This document shows positions 16,898-28,636 of a stretch of 64,000 nt of DNA, piece by piece. The stretch spans positions 1,124,501-1,188,500 of the forward strand of contig NZ_NPDX01000001.1 of the NCBI RefSeq assembly GCF_002811945.1. Reading direction: 5' to 3'. How positions within the stretch are numbered: the stretch's first letter is position 1; each line of letters opens with the position of its first letter. The notes under the pieces were generated by a model. That model saw only the letters and a program-made list of their open reading frames with translations. It had not been told where the DNA came from and ran no database searches. The position numbers and the translations under genes are program-made. This DNA is from Leptospira harrisiae. Lineage in GTDB: Bacteria > Spirochaetota > Leptospiria > Leptospirales > Leptospiraceae.

Positions 16898-19800
16898 ATG
16901 TTCTTTCGGTTTCGTTATGCTATCCTTTTTCTCCTAATCCTTGGTTTCGTTCGATCTGATTTCAGCCAAACCCAACCTGCTTCCATAGAATTTTTCACTC
17001 CAAATGGGTTTGTCAAACAGCCCAAACAAGTGACCGTTCGGTTCACAAAACCCATGGTCGCTCTCGGTGACATCCGACCGAAAATTGACATCTTCCAGGT
17101 CCAGTGCCCGCTCGTAGGAACCAGTCGTTTTTTAGATTCCACAACTTGGGTTTACGAATTCGAAAAAGAACTTCCTGGTGGTGTGGAGTGTTCCTTTCAA
17201 TTGAAAGAGGGAACAAAAACTCTAAGTGGTGAAGTAGTCCTTGGGGAACGTAAATTTTCCTTTCATACAGGTGGGCCTTCTGTCCAATATTCTTCTCCTT
17301 ACCAAGGTTCCTCCATCACAGAAGACCAAATTTTTGTTTTGCATTTAGATGCGAAGCCTGACATAACTTCGTTTCAAAAGTTTGTATATTTCCGTTCCGA
17401 AGAATTAGGAAATCGAATTCCGATTGTTCTTGTGACGGGATCCGAGCGGAAAGCAATTTTAAAATCAACTGGTGATGCAGACAAAGAAGAAACGATCCTT
17501 TTAAAATCCAAACAAACCTTTCTACCAGATAAACAAATCCAATTGGTACTAGGTAAGGGAACAAAATCCATTTGGGGTGGCGAGATCCGTGAGGAAGAGG
17601 TCCTTTCTTTTACAGTTAGACCTGTATTTTCTGTACGTTTCAGCTGTGAACGTGTGAATGCAAAAGCCGATTGTATACCCATCCTTCCTGTATCACTTTC
17701 TTTTAGTTCGGCGGTATCCCGGTCTAGTTTACAAAAAATAAAACTAGTTTCTAAGGATGGAAAAGAATACCCCATGTCTCCTTTTACAGAAAAAGGAAAT
17801 GAGTTTTATGAATGGGTAAGTTTTCCTGGACCCTTTCCCGAAAATACTGAATTTGAAATTCGTTTGCCTGAACTTGAAGATGAAACGAATAGAAGTTTAT
17901 CGAACCAGGCTTCCTTTCCATTGAAGTTTAAGACAGACGAGTTTCCACCTCTTGCAAAGTTTGGTGCCAAATTTGGAATTTTAGAATCAAAAGCCAAACC
18001 AGCGTTACCTGTCACACTTCGAAATTTAGAAGCAAATTTACCTTTAAAATCCGTCTCTCTCGGTGTCGGTGGAAAAACCCAAAAAACAATGGATATTTTA
18101 GAAATCCAAAAATGGTTTCAAATTTTATCATCGAGAGAAAGAGAACAATCTGTTTTTCAAAATCCACCGACGGCTGCAGGTATTTCTTCTTTCACACTTC
18201 CGAAACCTAATGGTAAAAAACCGATGGAAGTGGTGGGAATTCCATTGGAGACTCCCGGTTTTTATGTAGTCGAACTTGCCAGTGACATTCTTGGAAATAG
18301 CCTTCTTGAAAAAAAAGGGAAGATGTATGTATCAAGTGCTGCACTTGTCACAAACCTTTCCGCACATTTTAAATGGGGAAAGGACACAAGTCTTGTTTGG
18401 GTGACAAACCTTGACCAAGGTCTTCCGGAAGCAGGAGTCCAAATTAAAATCTTGGATTGTAAGGGAAATTTACGAGGAGCTGGAATCACAGGAAAAGACG
18501 GGACAATGCTTTTTGGAAATTTAAACTTCCAAGATGTTCCTTATTGCGGTTATCATGAGTTAGGTTCAGGACTTACCATTTTTGTTCAAAAAAATGATGA
18601 TATTAGTTTTACTTCAAGCACATGGGACAAAGGGATTGAAAGTTGGCGTTACCAACTTCCAAGTGTGACTACAGGTCATTCCAAAGAAATCAAATCCATT
18701 GTTTTAGATAGAACCTTATTTAAAAAAGGGGAGACCGTTCATCTAAAACATGTTCGTCGTGGGTTTGGAAACAAAGGGCTCACTCCAGCCGAACCAAAAG
18801 ACAATCCCGAGCAGGTAATCATCAAACATGAAGGTTCGGGAGAGGCATATCCATTGCCATTGGTATGGTCTTTTCCTGGACAGGCAGAATCGGAATTCAA
18901 AATTCCAAAAACGGCAAAACATGGAGTATATATTGTTTATTATCCTTATTCAAATGAAGATTCCAGTTATGGAGAAACAATCACTCAATTTCGTGTGGAA
19001 GAATTTCGCCTCCCCGTGGTCAAAGGAAATATCCAATTATATGGAGATAAACAAGAGTTAGTCTCACCTAAGGAATCCAAAGTTTTATTTGGGTTGGAGT
19101 ATTTGTCTGGAGGTGGGGCTTCTCAATTTCCTGTAAAAATTCGTTCCCAAGTGGTTCCAAGTTTTTATTCTCCCAAAGAAGAATACTCTGCATTTTCTTT
19201 TTCACCCGAAACCTTAAAAGAAGGAAAATGGAAGGTGAGTGGTTATGAAGAAGAGGAAGTAGAAGAATCAAAACCTACAGTTTTATCCACTGCTTTAAAA
19301 ACTGATGAAAAAGGATTTTTACAATATACCTTTGGTGGTTTAAAACCAATTCCAGGTTATGGAAAATTTCAAGTGGAAATGGAATATGCAGATCCTTCAG
19401 GAGAAATTCAAACTGTTTCCAGAAGTTTTCCGGTCTCTCCTGCGGAAGTACATTTAGGTATTTTACCTGATGGTTGGCTTTTTACAGAAGATACCGTAAA
19501 GCTACAGTTAGTGGCTCTTGATTCAAAAGATAAAATCCTACCATCTCAAAAAATTAAAGTGACTGCTTATAAAAGAGAATTTTATTCCAATCGCAAACGC
19601 CTTGTTGGTGGATTTTATGCTTATGAACATTATGAGGAAGTCACAAAACTTGGAGAATTTTGCGAAGGGAAAACAGATTCTAAAGGCATTTTGATTTGTG
19701 AAGGAAAATCTCCTGCTGTGGGTGATATTGTTTTCCTTGCTGAAACCAAAGATACGAAAGGGAATCTTACAAATTCTGGATATAGTGTTTGGGTCAGTTC

Positions 19801-22498
19801 CAAACAAGAAGCATGGTTTGATGTCAGCGATCACAATCGTATGGACATTTTACCTGAAAAACGGAGTGTCGATGTCGGAGAAAACATCAAAGTACAAATT
19901 CGTTCTCCTTTCCGGGAAGCAACTGCTCTTGTTAGTTTAGAAAGAGAAGGTGTGTTGGATTATTTTGTGACACAAGTATCAGGAAAAGATCCAGTGGTTT
20001 CGATTCCTATTAAAAAGGAATATGCACCGAATGTTTTTATCTCGGTATTGTTAGTTAGAGGTAGGGTAGGTGATCCAAAACCGACGGGACTAGTGGATTT
20101 AGCAAAACCTGGATATCGTTTGGGTCTCACCATGTTAAAAGTGGGTTCAAAACCGTACACTTTGTCCGTTTCTGTCAATCCAGAGAAAAAACTTTATCAA
20201 GTAAGAGAAACAGCTAATGTGGAGTTAGAGATTAAAACTTCTGATGGAAAAGTGCCTGTTGATTCTACCGAGGTTACTCTTGCCGTTGTGGATGAAGCAC
20301 TTCTGGAACTTTCGCCTAATCCAACTTGGAATTTATTGGATACAATGATGGGAACAAGGCCGCATTCTGTCGGAACTTCCACGGCACAATCGCAGATCAT
20401 TGGAAAACGTCATTTTGGTCTAAAAGCAAAACCCGAAGGAGGAGGTGGAGGAAAACAATCCACTCGGTCTCTATTTGATACTTTAGTTTATTGGAAAGGA
20501 AAGGCGATTGTTGGAAAGGATGGAAAATATAAATTTAGTTTTCCTCTAAATGATTCTCTTACCAGTTTTCGAATTGTTGCCGTTGCCACCTCGGGTGTCA
20601 AAGAATTTGGAACTGGTATGGCCAAAATCCAAACCACACAAAAAATTCAATCCTTCTCTGGAATCCCACCAGTGGTTAGGTTGGGTGATACTCTTCGCCA
20701 TGAGCTAACTCTTCGTAATGCCGGGGAAAATAAAGAACAACTAAGATTGCGATTGTCTGTCACAGATATAAAAAATGGAACAGAAACAAAGGAAGATTTA
20801 GAAACAAAGTCTGCCATTTTGGGTTCTGGCGAAACTAAGGTGGTGTTTTGGGATTTAACCGTTCCAGAAAATACCACCAAACGGAAGTTTAATTTAGAAG
20901 TTTCTTCACCCAATGGAACTGTCCTTGACCAATTATCAGTGGAACAGACGGTTTTGCCTGTGGACTCAGAAAGGGTTTACCAGGCCGGACTTTTTTTATA
21001 TGAATCACCTATTAAAGAATCAGTACAAGTTCCTGATGGATCACAACCAAACTCTGGTAAGATGGTATGGAAGGCTTCTCCTACAATTTTGACAAGCCTT
21101 TCTGGAATCCAAACTTATTTTCAGAATTATCCTTACTATTGTATGGAACAACGAGTTTCAAAAGCCATTGGTCTCAAATCCGAGTCAATGTGGAATGATG
21201 TATTCTCTGATTTAAATTCCTTTTTGGATTATGATGGTCTTGTGAAATATTTTGCGAGAATGGAAAATGGAAGCGAAATTCTAACGGCTTACGTATTAAC
21301 TTCGGCTCAATTGGCAAACAAAAAAATCCCAGAGGAAACATTGGGAAGGATGCTCCTTGGTTTACAAGGTTATTTGGAAGGCCGTGTGAAAGGGGAGAGA
21401 TACAAGTTTGGTGCCGATTCGATCGTTCGAAAAATCATTGTTTGGGAAGCTCTCACAAGATACCAAACATATGAATGGGAACAGGTAAGACCAATTTTTG
21501 AAGGATTAGAATTTTTACCGACAGCCTCTCTTATCGATCTTTCCGAAATTTGGGGAAGGGTGAATGGGGGAGATAGTTCCGTAAAATCTCGCCTGGCAAG
21601 TATTTTGCGATCAAGGCTAAATATTCAAGGTACAGAACTCATTGTTGCAGATTCTGGTTTTACCAATCCTTGGTGGATTTTGGGAAGCCGAGATTATACT
21701 ATGGCAAAACTTTTGTTATGGTCATTTTCGGAACCAAGTTATAAAAAAGATATGCCGCGCCTTATTAAAGCCTTTGTTAAAATGCAAAAAAAAGGAAGTT
21801 ACGATACAACTCTTGGAAATGCGTATTCCATTTTGGTTTTTGACCGTGTGAGTAAAGTTTTAGAATCAGAGAAAGTGTCAGGTGGAAAATTAAAAATCCA
21901 ATCAACAAAAGAATCTTTTAGTTTAGAGCCTAACGGAAAACAGACGGTGGCCCAAGCCATTGGGACGATTCCGGAATCTGTATCCGTCAGTTATGATGGA
22001 AAAGGAAAACCATGGGTGGAATGGTCAGTCAAATCCATTCTTCCATTAAAAGCGCCAATCTCAAGTGGTTACCGATTGAAACGAACTTGGGAACCAATGC
22101 AGGTAGCCAAACCGGGAGTTTTATCGAAAGGAGATACCATTCGAGTTACCATTGAAATCCAAGCGGATTCCGACAAAACTTGGGTGGTTGTGGAAGACCC
22201 GATCCCACCAGGATCGTTACCTTTGGGTCGAGGATTTGGCCGGGAGTCAATCATCAAACAAGATTCTAATTCAAGCGATTCCTCTTATTATTTGAGTTTT
22301 GAAGAAAAGACCCTTTCTCAGTACAGAGCGTATTTTGAATACCTGCCCAAAGGCACTCATACCCTAGAACACACTTTCCGTTTGAACCATACGGGAACGT
22401 TCCGATTGCCTGCCACCCGGGTAGAGGCCATGTATTCTCCTGAAACCCATGCGGAATGGCCGAATGAAACTGTGAGGATTTCGGAAAATTTGGACTAG
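16898..22498 (+). CDS. Alpha-2-macroglobulin family protein with intact thioester
   Basis: 1866 residues, exported (signal peptide MFFRFRYAILFLLILGFVRSD), with no lipobox cysteine. Bacterial alpha-2-macroglobulins trap proteases in the periplasm through a bait region and a Cys-Gln thioester. Here the thioester motif is C1415-M-E-Q1418. Earlier parts have macroglobulin-type Ig-like domains: a typical MG start (VDEALLELSPNPTW) and a Gly-rich loop (EGGGGGKQS) just after, around residue 1180, likely bait region or linker. The C-terminus is the helical thioester domain and a final beta-sandwich. It is at the long end of the family range. The usual partner, penicillin-binding protein 1C, is not adjacent. 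The gene has no obvious Shine-Dalgarno. Confidence 0.9.
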   Translation: MFFRFRYAILFLLILGFVRSDFSQTQPASIEFFTPNGFVKQPKQVTVRFTKPMVALGDIRPKIDIFQVQCPLVGTSRFLDSTTWVYEFEKELPGGVECSFQLKEGTKTLSGEVVLGERKFSFHTGGPSVQYSSPYQGSSITEDQIFVLHLDAKPDITSFQKFVYFRSEELGNRIPIVLVTGSERKAILKSTGDADKEETILLKSKQTFLPDKQIQLVLGKGTKSIWGGEIREEEVLSFTVRPVFSVRFSCERVNAKADCIPILPVSLSFSSAVSRSSLQKIKLVSKDGKEYPMSPFTEKGNEFYEWVSFPGPFPENTEFEIRLPELEDETNRSLSNQASFPLKFKTDEFPPLAKFGAKFGILESKAKPALPVTLRNLEANLPLKSVSLGVGGKTQKTMDILEIQKWFQILSSREREQSVFQNPPTAAGISSFTLPKPNGKKPMEVVGIPLETPGFYVVELASDILGNSLLEKKGKMYVSSAALVTNLSAHFKWGKDTSLVWVTNLDQGLPEAGVQIKILDCKGNLRGAGITGKDGTMLFGNLNFQDVPYCGYHELGSGLTIFVQKNDDISFTSSTWDKGIESWRYQLPSVTTGHSKEIKSIVLDRTLFKKGETVHLKHVRRGFGNKGLTPAEPKDNPEQVIIKHEGSGEAYPLPLVWSFPGQAESEFKIPKTAKHGVYIVYYPYSNEDSSYGETITQFRVEEFRLPVVKGNIQLYGDKQELVSPKESKVLFGLEYLSGGGASQFPVKIRSQVVPSFYSPKEEYSAFSFSPETLKEGKWKVSGYEEEEVEESKPTVLSTALKTDEKGFLQYTFGGLKPIPGYGKFQVEMEYADPSGEIQTVSRSFPVSPAEVHLGILPDGWLFTEDTVKLQLVALDSKDKILPSQKIKVTAYKREFYSNRKRLVGGFYAYEHYEEVTKLGEFCEGKTDSKGILICEGKSPAVGDIVFLAETKDTKGNLTNSGYSVWVSSKQEAWFDVSDHNRMDILPEKRSVDVGENIKVQIRSPFREATALVSLEREGVLDYFVTQVSGKDPVVSIPIKKEYAPNVFISVLLVRGRVGDPKPTGLVDLAKPGYRLGLTMLKVGSKPYTLSVSVNPEKKLYQVRETANVELEIKTSDGKVPVDSTEVTLAVVDEALLELSPNPTWNLLDTMMGTRPHSVGTSTAQSQIIGKRHFGLKAKPEGGGGGKQSTRSLFDTLVYWKGKAIVGKDGKYKFSFPLNDSLTSFRIVAVATSGVKEFGTGMAKIQTTQKIQSFSGIPPVVRLGDTLRHELTLRNAGENKEQLRLRLSVTDIKNGTETKEDLETKSAILGSGETKVVFWDLTVPENTTKRKFNLEVSSPNGTVLDQLSVEQTVLPVDSERVYQAGLFLYESPIKESVQVPDGSQPNSGKMVWKASPTILTSLSGIQTYFQNYPYYCMEQRVSKAIGLKSESMWNDVFSDLNSFLDYDGLVKYFARMENGSEILTAYVLTSAQLANKKIPEETLGRMLLGLQGYLEGRVKGERYKFGADSIVRKIIVWEALTRYQTYEWEQVRPIFEGLEFLPTASLIDLSEIWGRVNGGDSSVKSRLASILRSRLNIQGTELIVADSGFTNPWWILGSRDYTMAKLLLWSFSEPSYKKDMPRLIKAFVKMQKKGSYDTTLGNAYSILVFDRVSKVLESEKVSGGKLKIQSTKESFSLEPNGKQTVAQAIGTIPESVSVSYDGKGKPWVEWSVKSILPLKAPISSGYRLKRTWEPMQVAKPGVLSKGDTIRVTIEIQADSDKTWVVVEDPIPPGSLPLGRGFGRESIIKQDSNSSDSSYYLSFEEKTLSQYRAYFEYLPKGTHTLEHTFRLNHTGTFRLPATRVEAMYSPETHAEWPNETVRISENLD

Positions 22499-22530
22499 GA
22501 AAAGTTTACGGATAAAGAGGGCCTGGAATT

Positions 22531-24798
22531 ATGACTCTAATGGGTCCGAACCAAGCCCCTCTTTTCCCCATCCGAATCCTTAAAATTACCATTTGGTTTA
22601 CCGTTTTTTTTTATCTATTTTTTTTAATCTTTAATACTAGTTTTACCATTATGGGAGTTGATGTAGGTGACTTCCTCAAACAGTATTTAGGTGCTTTTTT
22701 TGGGGTTTACCTTTCGACAACATTCAAAGTTTTTTCAGTTTCTCTTTTTTTGCACCTAACTCTCTTTTCATTGGTTTATTTAACTTACCATTTCCTGAAA
22801 CGACCTAATGTTCCTTGGTATGAATTATCGGGTTGGGTGGTTTTGATTGAATGTTTGGCTTTACTACATTCGATGGTGAGTTTCCCACAAATTTATGGTG
22901 AGTTCTTTTTTTTCCGTTATCCTTCCTTCGCACCGTTTTTATATTTTTTAACAGATCATACAAAACCTGGATATTTCAGTTTGGTACTCGGAATTCTTAT
23001 TTTGGGATTTGCCTCAGTTCTTTTTCGGCAGATTTATCTGTACAAAACCAAAGAAAGTTTATTTGCCTTGTTACATGTGTTAGCCCTTGGGTTATTACAT
23101 GCATCTGGTTATTATATGGTAGGGATTTTTTATTTTGCGATTCTTTTTTGGCAAGGTAAACACTATCAAAAAATACATGTCCAGTCTTATGGATTTGCCA
23201 TCCTTTTGTTTCTTTTTCTTTATTTGATTCCCAGTATTTGGACAAGGATTGAGGCATTCACTCGCACTGAATCAAAAGGCAAACCTCCTATTTTTATTAT
23301 CGCAGCAGATTCCTTACGTTACGATCGAATAGGCTTCAAACTCAATGGAAAAAGTATCACTCCTAACATCGATTTGTTTTCCAATGATAGTATTGTATTT
23401 CATGACCATCATACAACCATTCCTCGCACCTTCCCCAGTTGGGCAGATTTACTCACCGGTCAATATTCTATGAGTCATAAGGTTCGGGATATGTTTCCTT
23501 CACCTGAAGAAAAACAACGAATCGGATCGCGAGCTTTTTCCACAATCCAACAAAAGTTAAAAGAAATTGGATACCGTAGTTATGCGATCGGAAGTTTTGC
23601 CGCTGATATTTTCCCCCGAGCAAACTTTGGATTTGATGAGGTCCTTGCGCCAAATTTTAATGCTCGTATTATGACAGTTCAGCGGACAGCTGAATCACAA
23701 CTTTTCCTAATGCCTTTTCTTACAGGGTCTTGGTTCTCTGGTAGGAAGTATCTGGAAGAAATGGATGGATTGTCCACTTGGGGAGATGGGAGTCGTATTT
23801 TAGACCGATTCCGATCGGTTCTCAATCGAGAAGGGCAGGATTCATTCTCTGTGACCTACTTTTCTAGTGTCATTCATTTCCCTTACACACCGGCTTACCC
23901 ATATTATAAAACTTTTACCGACCCAAATTATTACGGTAAGTATAAATATTTAAAGTTTGTAGATCCAACAAACTCTACTACTCCCGATGAAGAAGAAATA
24001 AAACAAATTCGGGGATTGTTTGACAGTGCTGTATTTGCCTTTGATTCTGAATTTGGAGATATCATTTCTGATTTAAAAGACAAAGGGATCTATGATGAGG
24101 CCATTATTATACTGACAGCTGACCACGGGGAAGCCTTGTATGAAGATGTCCATGGCCAAGGGCATGGAGAACATTTACGTGGGGAAGCCGTGACACATGT
24201 CCCTCTCCTTATTAAATTTCCTAAATCAACAAATTCGATAAAACCAAACCAACAATTTACTGGAATTACATCCAGTATTGATATCTATCCAACTCTTATG
24301 GATTATCTCAATATTGCCACCAAACAAAAGTTTCCTGGTAGGTCGTTATTGCCAACGATAGGAAAATCAAATTGGGAAGATGACCGTTTGGTTTATGCGG
24401 AAACTGGAATTTGGTTTTCTGATGCAGGGGATCATTTTTTTCAAAAACAGAGAATCCCTTATCCAAACATCCTTTCTCTTCACCAAGTGGTCCCCGAACA
24501 AGATTACCAAATTATGATCACAGATCCAATATATAGAGAAACCATTGCTTTTTCAAAACATAGGTCTGTTCAAAATTCCAATTACAAACTAATTTATATT
24601 CCAACCCGCCAAGGTGTGATTTTTGAATTGTATGACCGTAAAAAAGATCCTTTAAACACAAAGAATCTTTATCCGAACCACCCCATGGCAGTAAAAATGA
24701 AAGACATGTTGTATCAAACTGTGATTCAATGGGAAGACGCATCTCTCGCAGGAGAGTATTTAATACCAAGTTCTTTATCTGATATCAATGAAAACTAA
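22531..24798 (+). CDS. Membrane-anchored sulfatase/alkaline-phosphatase superfamily protein
   Basis: 755 residues. The first ~240 hold about six membrane helices; the rest is an extracytoplasmic hydrolase domain of the sulfatase fold. Visible metal-site motifs are [14 protein letters not shown] (first Asp), [18 protein letters not shown] (nucleophile region), and [21 protein letters not shown] (Asp-His pair plus further His). The nucleophile motif carries Thr, with no Cys or Ser in a CXPSR arrangement. This favours a phosphoryl- or phosphoglycerol/phosphoethanolamine-type transferase or phosphodiesterase over a formylglycine sulfatase (inference). It follows the macroglobulin gene by 32 nt and precedes carB by 29 nt. 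The substrate is unknown. Confidence 0.85.
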   Translation: MTLMGPNQAPLFPIRILKITIWFTVFFYLFFLIFNTSFTIMGVDVGDFLKQYLGAFFGVYLSTTFKVFSVSLFLHLTLFSLVYLTYHFLKRPNVPWYELSGWVVLIECLALLHSMVSFPQIYGEFFFFRYPSFAPFLYFLTDHTKPGYFSLVLGILILGFASVLFRQIYLYKTKESLFALLHVLALGLLHASGYYMVGIFYFAILFWQGKHYQKIHVQSYGFAILLFLFLYLIPSIWTRIEAFTRTESKGKPPIFIIAADSLRYDRIGFKLNGKSITPNIDLFSNDSIVFHDHHTTIPRTFPSWADLLTGQYSMSHKVRDMFPSPEEKQRIGSRAFSTIQQKLKEIGYRSYAIGSFAADIFPRANFGFDEVLAPNFNARIMTVQRTAESQLFLMPFLTGSWFSGRKYLEEMDGLSTWGDGSRILDRFRSVLNREGQDSFSVTYFSSVIHFPYTPAYPYYKTFTDPNYYGKYKYLKFVDPTNSTTPDEEEIKQIRGLFDSAVFAFDSEFGDIISDLKDKGIYDEAIIILTADHGEALYEDVHGQGHGEHLRGEAVTHVPLLIKFPKSTNSIKPNQQFTGITSSIDIYPTLMDYLNIATKQKFPGRSLLPTIGKSNWEDDRLVYAETGIWFSDAGDHFFQKQRIPYPNILSLHQVVPEQDYQIMITDPIYRETIAFSKHRSVQNSNYKLIYIPTRQGVIFELYDRKKDPLNTKNLYPNHPMAVKMKDMLYQTVIQWEDASLAGEYLIPSSLSDINEN

Positions 24799-24827
24799 AT
24801 ATAAATGGGAAATTAAAAGAGGAAACT

Positions 24828-27800
24828 ATGCCGCAACGTAACGACTTAAAATCAATTTTGATCATCGGATCCGGACCTATCGTCATCGGGCAGGCATGTG
24901 AGTTTGACTACTCCGGAACCCAGGCCACAAAGGCACTTCGGGAAAAGGGGATACGAGTGATTCTCGTAAATTCCAATCCGGCGACCATTATGACGGATCC
25001 CGATCTTGCTGATGCAACCTATATCGAACCACTCACAGTCCCTGTATTAGAAAAAATTATCAAAAAAGAAAAACCAGATGCCATCTTACCAACAGTAGGT
25101 GGACAAACTGCTTTGAATTTAGCATTAGCACTCCATCGCGAAGGTGTATTGGAAAAATACAATGTTGAGTTAATTGGTGCAAAGGTTGATGCCATTCGTA
25201 AAGCAGAGGATAGGGAACTATTCAAACTAGCGATGGAAAAACTGGGAATTCGTGTTGCAAAATCGTTTATGGTTTCCGACATGGAAGCAGCTAGAAAAGC
25301 AAAAGATGAAATTGGATATCCAATCATCATTAGACCTGCATTCACATTAGGTGGAACAGGCGGTGGAACATGTTACGAAGAATCTGAATTTGAAGAAATT
25401 GCTCAAAAAGGACTTTCTGCATCTCCCATCTCACAAGTATTAGTTGAAGAATCGGTGATGGGTTGGAAAGAGTTTGAGTTAGAAGTGATGAGAGATCTCG
25501 CTGACAACGTTGTCATCATTTGTTCTATTGAAAACTTAGATCCAATGGGTGTCCATACTGGGGATTCAATCACAGTTGCTCCTCAACAAACTCTAAGTGA
25601 TAAAGAATACCAAAGACTGCGTGATATGTCCATTGATATCATCCGGGAAATTGGAGTGGAAACCGGTGGTTCGAATATCCAATTTGCTGTGAATCCAGAA
25701 AACGGAGATGTCATTGTTATTGAGATGAATCCACGTGTTTCACGTTCTTCTGCATTGGCATCGAAAGCTACAGGTTTTCCCATCGCAAAAATTGCCGCAT
25801 TACTTTCCATTGGTTACACTTTAGATGAAATCAGAAATGACATCACTCGAGTGACACCGGCAAGTTTTGAACCTTCCATTGATTATGTTGTGACTAAAAT
25901 TCCAAGATTCGCTTTTGAAAAATTCCCAGGTTCTGATCCAACCTTAGGTGTTCAGATGAAAGCTGTTGGCGAAGCCATGGCCATTGGTCGTAACTTCAAA
26001 GAAAGTTTTCAAAAAGCACTGAGATCACTTGAAACAGATCGTTTTGGATTTGGTAGTGATGGTTATTTAAAAGAACTTTTAGAATGGGAGTCTATTCCGA
26101 AAGAGGAAAGAAAAACCTGGTTAACAGCTAAAGTAAAACGTCCAACAGACAAACGAATTTTTTATGTGAAGATGGCATTTGATTTTGGAATGAGTGTCGA
26201 AGAAATTTTTGAAATTTGTAAAATTGATCCATGGTTTCTTTATCAATTCGAAGAATTGTTCCAATTAGAAAACAGATTTCGAAAAGAGGGAAAGGCAATC
26301 ATCGAAGAGATGAAAAAATCAGGTTTTTCAAACCGCCAACTTGCCTTCCTTTCGAAAGAAGAACAAATCCTCGCACAAGTTCGTAGTGGTGCGGCAATTG
26401 AAATCACAAAAGCAAAAGTAGAAAAAACTCTTAGAGAAGAAGAAGAGTCCATCGAAAAATATTTAGAAGAAAAAAATATCCATCCAGTGTATAAGAGAAT
26501 TGATACATGTGCTGGAGAATTTGAAGCATTTACACCGTATATGTATTCTTCTTACGATGAAGAGGACGAAGCTGACGTTACTTCGAAAAAGAAGGTGATG
26601 ATCCTTGGTGGTGGTCCAAACCGGATCGGACAAGGAATTGAGTTTGATTATTGCTGCTGTCATGCTTCGTTTTCGTTACAGGAAGCTGGAGTAGAATCCA
26701 TTATGGTCAACTCCAATCCAGAAACCGTTTCCACAGATTATGATACCTCTGACAGATTGTATTTTGAACCATTAAGCCTTGAAGATGTCATGGCAATTTT
26801 TAAAAAGGAAAAACCTGATGGTGTGATTGTTCAATTAGGTGGACAGACTCCTTTAAAATTAGCAAAAGCTCTTGAGAAACGTGGTGTTCCAATTATGGGA
26901 ACAAGTCCTGATTCCATTGACCGAGCCGAAGATCGTAAACGTTTTGCTGAAGTATTGGAAAAACTGAGTTTAAAGTCACCTGACAATGGTATTGCGGCAT
27001 CCAAAGACAAAGCAAGGGAAATCGCAAAAAAAATTGGATATCCTGTTTTAGTCAGACCTTCCTATGTATTGGGTGGAAGGGCTATGCTCATCGTAAACGA
27101 AGAGTCAGAGCTTGATAGATATATGGAAGAAGCAGAAGAAGTATCGGAAGATAGGCCACTTCTTGTGGATTCCTTTTTGCAAGATGCGATCGAAGTGGAT
27201 GTGGATGCACTTTGTGATGGCAAGGATGTATTTATAGCAGGTATTATGGAACATATTGAAGAAGCGGGGATTCACTCCGGTGACTCGGCTTGTGTTTTAC
27301 CTCCTCAATCCATATCCCAACGAATGTTACAAGAAATCGAAGAAGCAACATACCGTTTAGCTTTGGAATTAGATGTAAAGGGTTTGATCAACGTACAATA
27401 TGCGATCAAAGAAGAAACACTTTATGTTTTAGAAGTTAATCCCCGTGCTTCAAGAACTGTTCCTTTCGTTGCAAAGTCCATTGGTATCCCGGTTGTAAAA
27501 ATTGCCGTAAGACTTATGTTAGGCGAACCTTTGTCATCTTTCCAACTCGGTAAACGATTTTCTGCACCTATGATTACCGTTAAAGAAGCAGTATTGCCTT
27601 TTAGTAAATTTCCAGGTGTTGATACCATCCTTGGTCCAGAGATGAGATCCACTGGGGAAGTAATGGGTGTTGCAATGACCAAGGGAGAAGCCTTTGTCAA
27701 AGCTCAGATTATGGCAGGAGAAGAACCTCCTAAACATGGAACTGTTTTTGTGACTATCAACGATAAAACGAAAAAAGAACTGTTGGAGTCAGTTAGGTCT

Positions 27801-28148
27801 TTATCTAATTTAGGATACAATATCATTGCCACTGAAGGAACACATAAATTTCTTTCGGATAATGGAATTCTTTCTAGTAAAATTAACAAAATCTACGATG
27901 GATACTTTCCAAACGTGATTGATTATATTAAAGAAAAGAAAATCCATTTGATCATCAATACGCCACTCTCAAGAGTCACGCGTGAGAATGCATTTACGAT
28001 TCGCCAAGCAGCGATTAAATACAAAGTGCCTTGTTTGACTACTGCTCAAGCAGCAAAAGCACTCATTCACGGTTTGGCAGAAATGAAAGATAAAGGATTT
28101 TCGGTGAATTCCCTTCAGGAAATTCACGCGAAACATAAAAAAAATTAA
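24828..28148 (+). CDS. carB: Carbamoyl-phosphate synthase large subunit
   Basis: CarB makes carbamoyl phosphate from bicarbonate, ATP and ammonia supplied by CarA, feeding pyrimidine and arginine synthesis. The 1106-residue protein shows the duplicated ATP-grasp design: [20 protein letters not shown] at the N-terminus, repeated in the second half as [17 protein letters not shown], and two [23 protein letters not shown] motifs (the second [16 protein letters not shown]). A C-terminal MGS-type allosteric domain includes [26 protein letters not shown] precedes the ATG. carA is not in the window. Confidence 0.98.
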   Translation: MPQRNDLKSILIIGSGPIVIGQACEFDYSGTQATKALREKGIRVILVNSNPATIMTDPDLADATYIEPLTVPVLEKIIKKEKPDAILPTVGGQTALNLALALHREGVLEKYNVELIGAKVDAIRKAEDRELFKLAMEKLGIRVAKSFMVSDMEAARKAKDEIGYPIIIRPAFTLGGTGGGTCYEESEFEEIAQKGLSASPISQVLVEESVMGWKEFELEVMRDLADNVVIICSIENLDPMGVHTGDSITVAPQQTLSDKEYQRLRDMSIDIIREIGVETGGSNIQFAVNPENGDVIVIEMNPRVSRSSALASKATGFPIAKIAALLSIGYTLDEIRNDITRVTPASFEPSIDYVVTKIPRFAFEKFPGSDPTLGVQMKAVGEAMAIGRNFKESFQKALRSLETDRFGFGSDGYLKELLEWESIPKEERKTWLTAKVKRPTDKRIFYVKMAFDFGMSVEEIFEICKIDPWFLYQFEELFQLENRFRKEGKAIIEEMKKSGFSNRQLAFLSKEEQILAQVRSGAAIEITKAKVEKTLREEEESIEKYLEEKNIHPVYKRIDTCAGEFEAFTPYMYSSYDEEDEADVTSKKKVMILGGGPNRIGQGIEFDYCCCHASFSLQEAGVESIMVNSNPETVSTDYDTSDRLYFEPLSLEDVMAIFKKEKPDGVIVQLGGQTPLKLAKALEKRGVPIMGTSPDSIDRAEDRKRFAEVLEKLSLKSPDNGIAASKDKAREIAKKIGYPVLVRPSYVLGGRAMLIVNEESELDRYMEEAEEVSEDRPLLVDSFLQDAIEVDVDALCDGKDVFIAGIMEHIEEAGIHSGDSACVLPPQSISQRMLQEIEEATYRLALELDVKGLINVQYAIKEETLYVLEVNPRASRTVPFVAKSIGIPVVKIAVRLMLGEPLSSFQLGKRFSAPMITVKEAVLPFSKFPGVDTILGPEMRSTGEVMGVAMTKGEAFVKAQIMAGEEPPKHGTVFVTINDKTKKELLESVRSLSNLGYNIIATEGTHKFLSDNGILSSKINKIYDGYFPNVIDYIKEKKIHLIINTPLSRVTRENAFTIRQAAIKYKVPCLTTAQAAKALIHGLAEMKDKGFSVNSLQEIHAKHKKN

Positions 28149-28155
28149 AATACAA

Positions 28156-28207
28156 AAGGATTTAGAGATTCTGATGTAAGTTTGTTATGTTAGATATCTA
28201 AATCCTT
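28156..28207. repeat. 11-bp inverted repeat between carB and the DUF1499 gene
   Basis: AAGGATTTAGA (28156-28166) and TCTAAATCCTT (28197-28207) are perfect inverted copies with a 30-nt spacer, placed where two convergent genes end. The right arm lies in the last codons of the DUF1499 gene. It may act as a weak two-way terminator, but the long loop makes this uncertain. Confidence 0.35.
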
Positions 28208-28636
28208 GAGTAATAACTCAATTCGTTTTCGATTCACTCCCAAATCTGATTTTCCCAATCGGGAAGCAGACCGAAAGTGAAGAAGTTTATTTTTTTCATC
28301 AAAATAAAATTCTACATCATCTACATATCTCATAATGAGAGATGTAAATTCGGTATAGATATAACTCGAATTCTCTTGTATGATTTTGGTTCGGGGAGAT
28401 TGTTCTAGTTTTCCTTTCAGGATTCCATATGCATCTACTAGCGATTTTTTGTAAGGGACAGGATTACGATAGTGTTCTTTATCGGAGGGATCTGCAAAAC
28501 TGCTAATACAATTTGGAGTTTTGGGGCAATCGTTCAATTTCCCTGATTTGACTCCTAGATATTCCGGTCGTGTTCCCGTACATCCGACTAGTAGGACAAG
28601 GAGAGTGAATAGAATGAGTGAGACTTTTTGGTTCAT
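28190..28636 (-). CDS. DUF1499 family putative lipoprotein
   Basis: 148 residues from the ATG at 28636, which has AGGAAG about 6 nt upstream; the frame stays open further upstream but without a site. The signal peptide ends LLVLLVGC, giving a lipobox cysteine. The mature part has the DUF1499 hallmarks CPKTPNCISS near its start and RSASRLGKSDLGVNRKRIE near its end. The family function is unknown, although members are common in proteobacteria and cyanobacteria. It is convergent with carB. Confidence 0.85.
   Translation of the reverse strand: MNQKVSLILFTLLVLLVGCTGTRPEYLGVKSGKLNDCPKTPNCISSFADPSDKEHYRNPVPYKKSLVDAYGILKGKLEQSPRTKIIQENSSYIYTEFTSLIMRYVDDVEFYFDEKNKLLHFRSASRLGKSDLGVNRKRIELLLKDLDI

Noticed and set aside
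24828..28148. Frameshift or duplication in carB because of two similar halves
   Set aside because: The internal duplication is the normal architecture of the enzyme.
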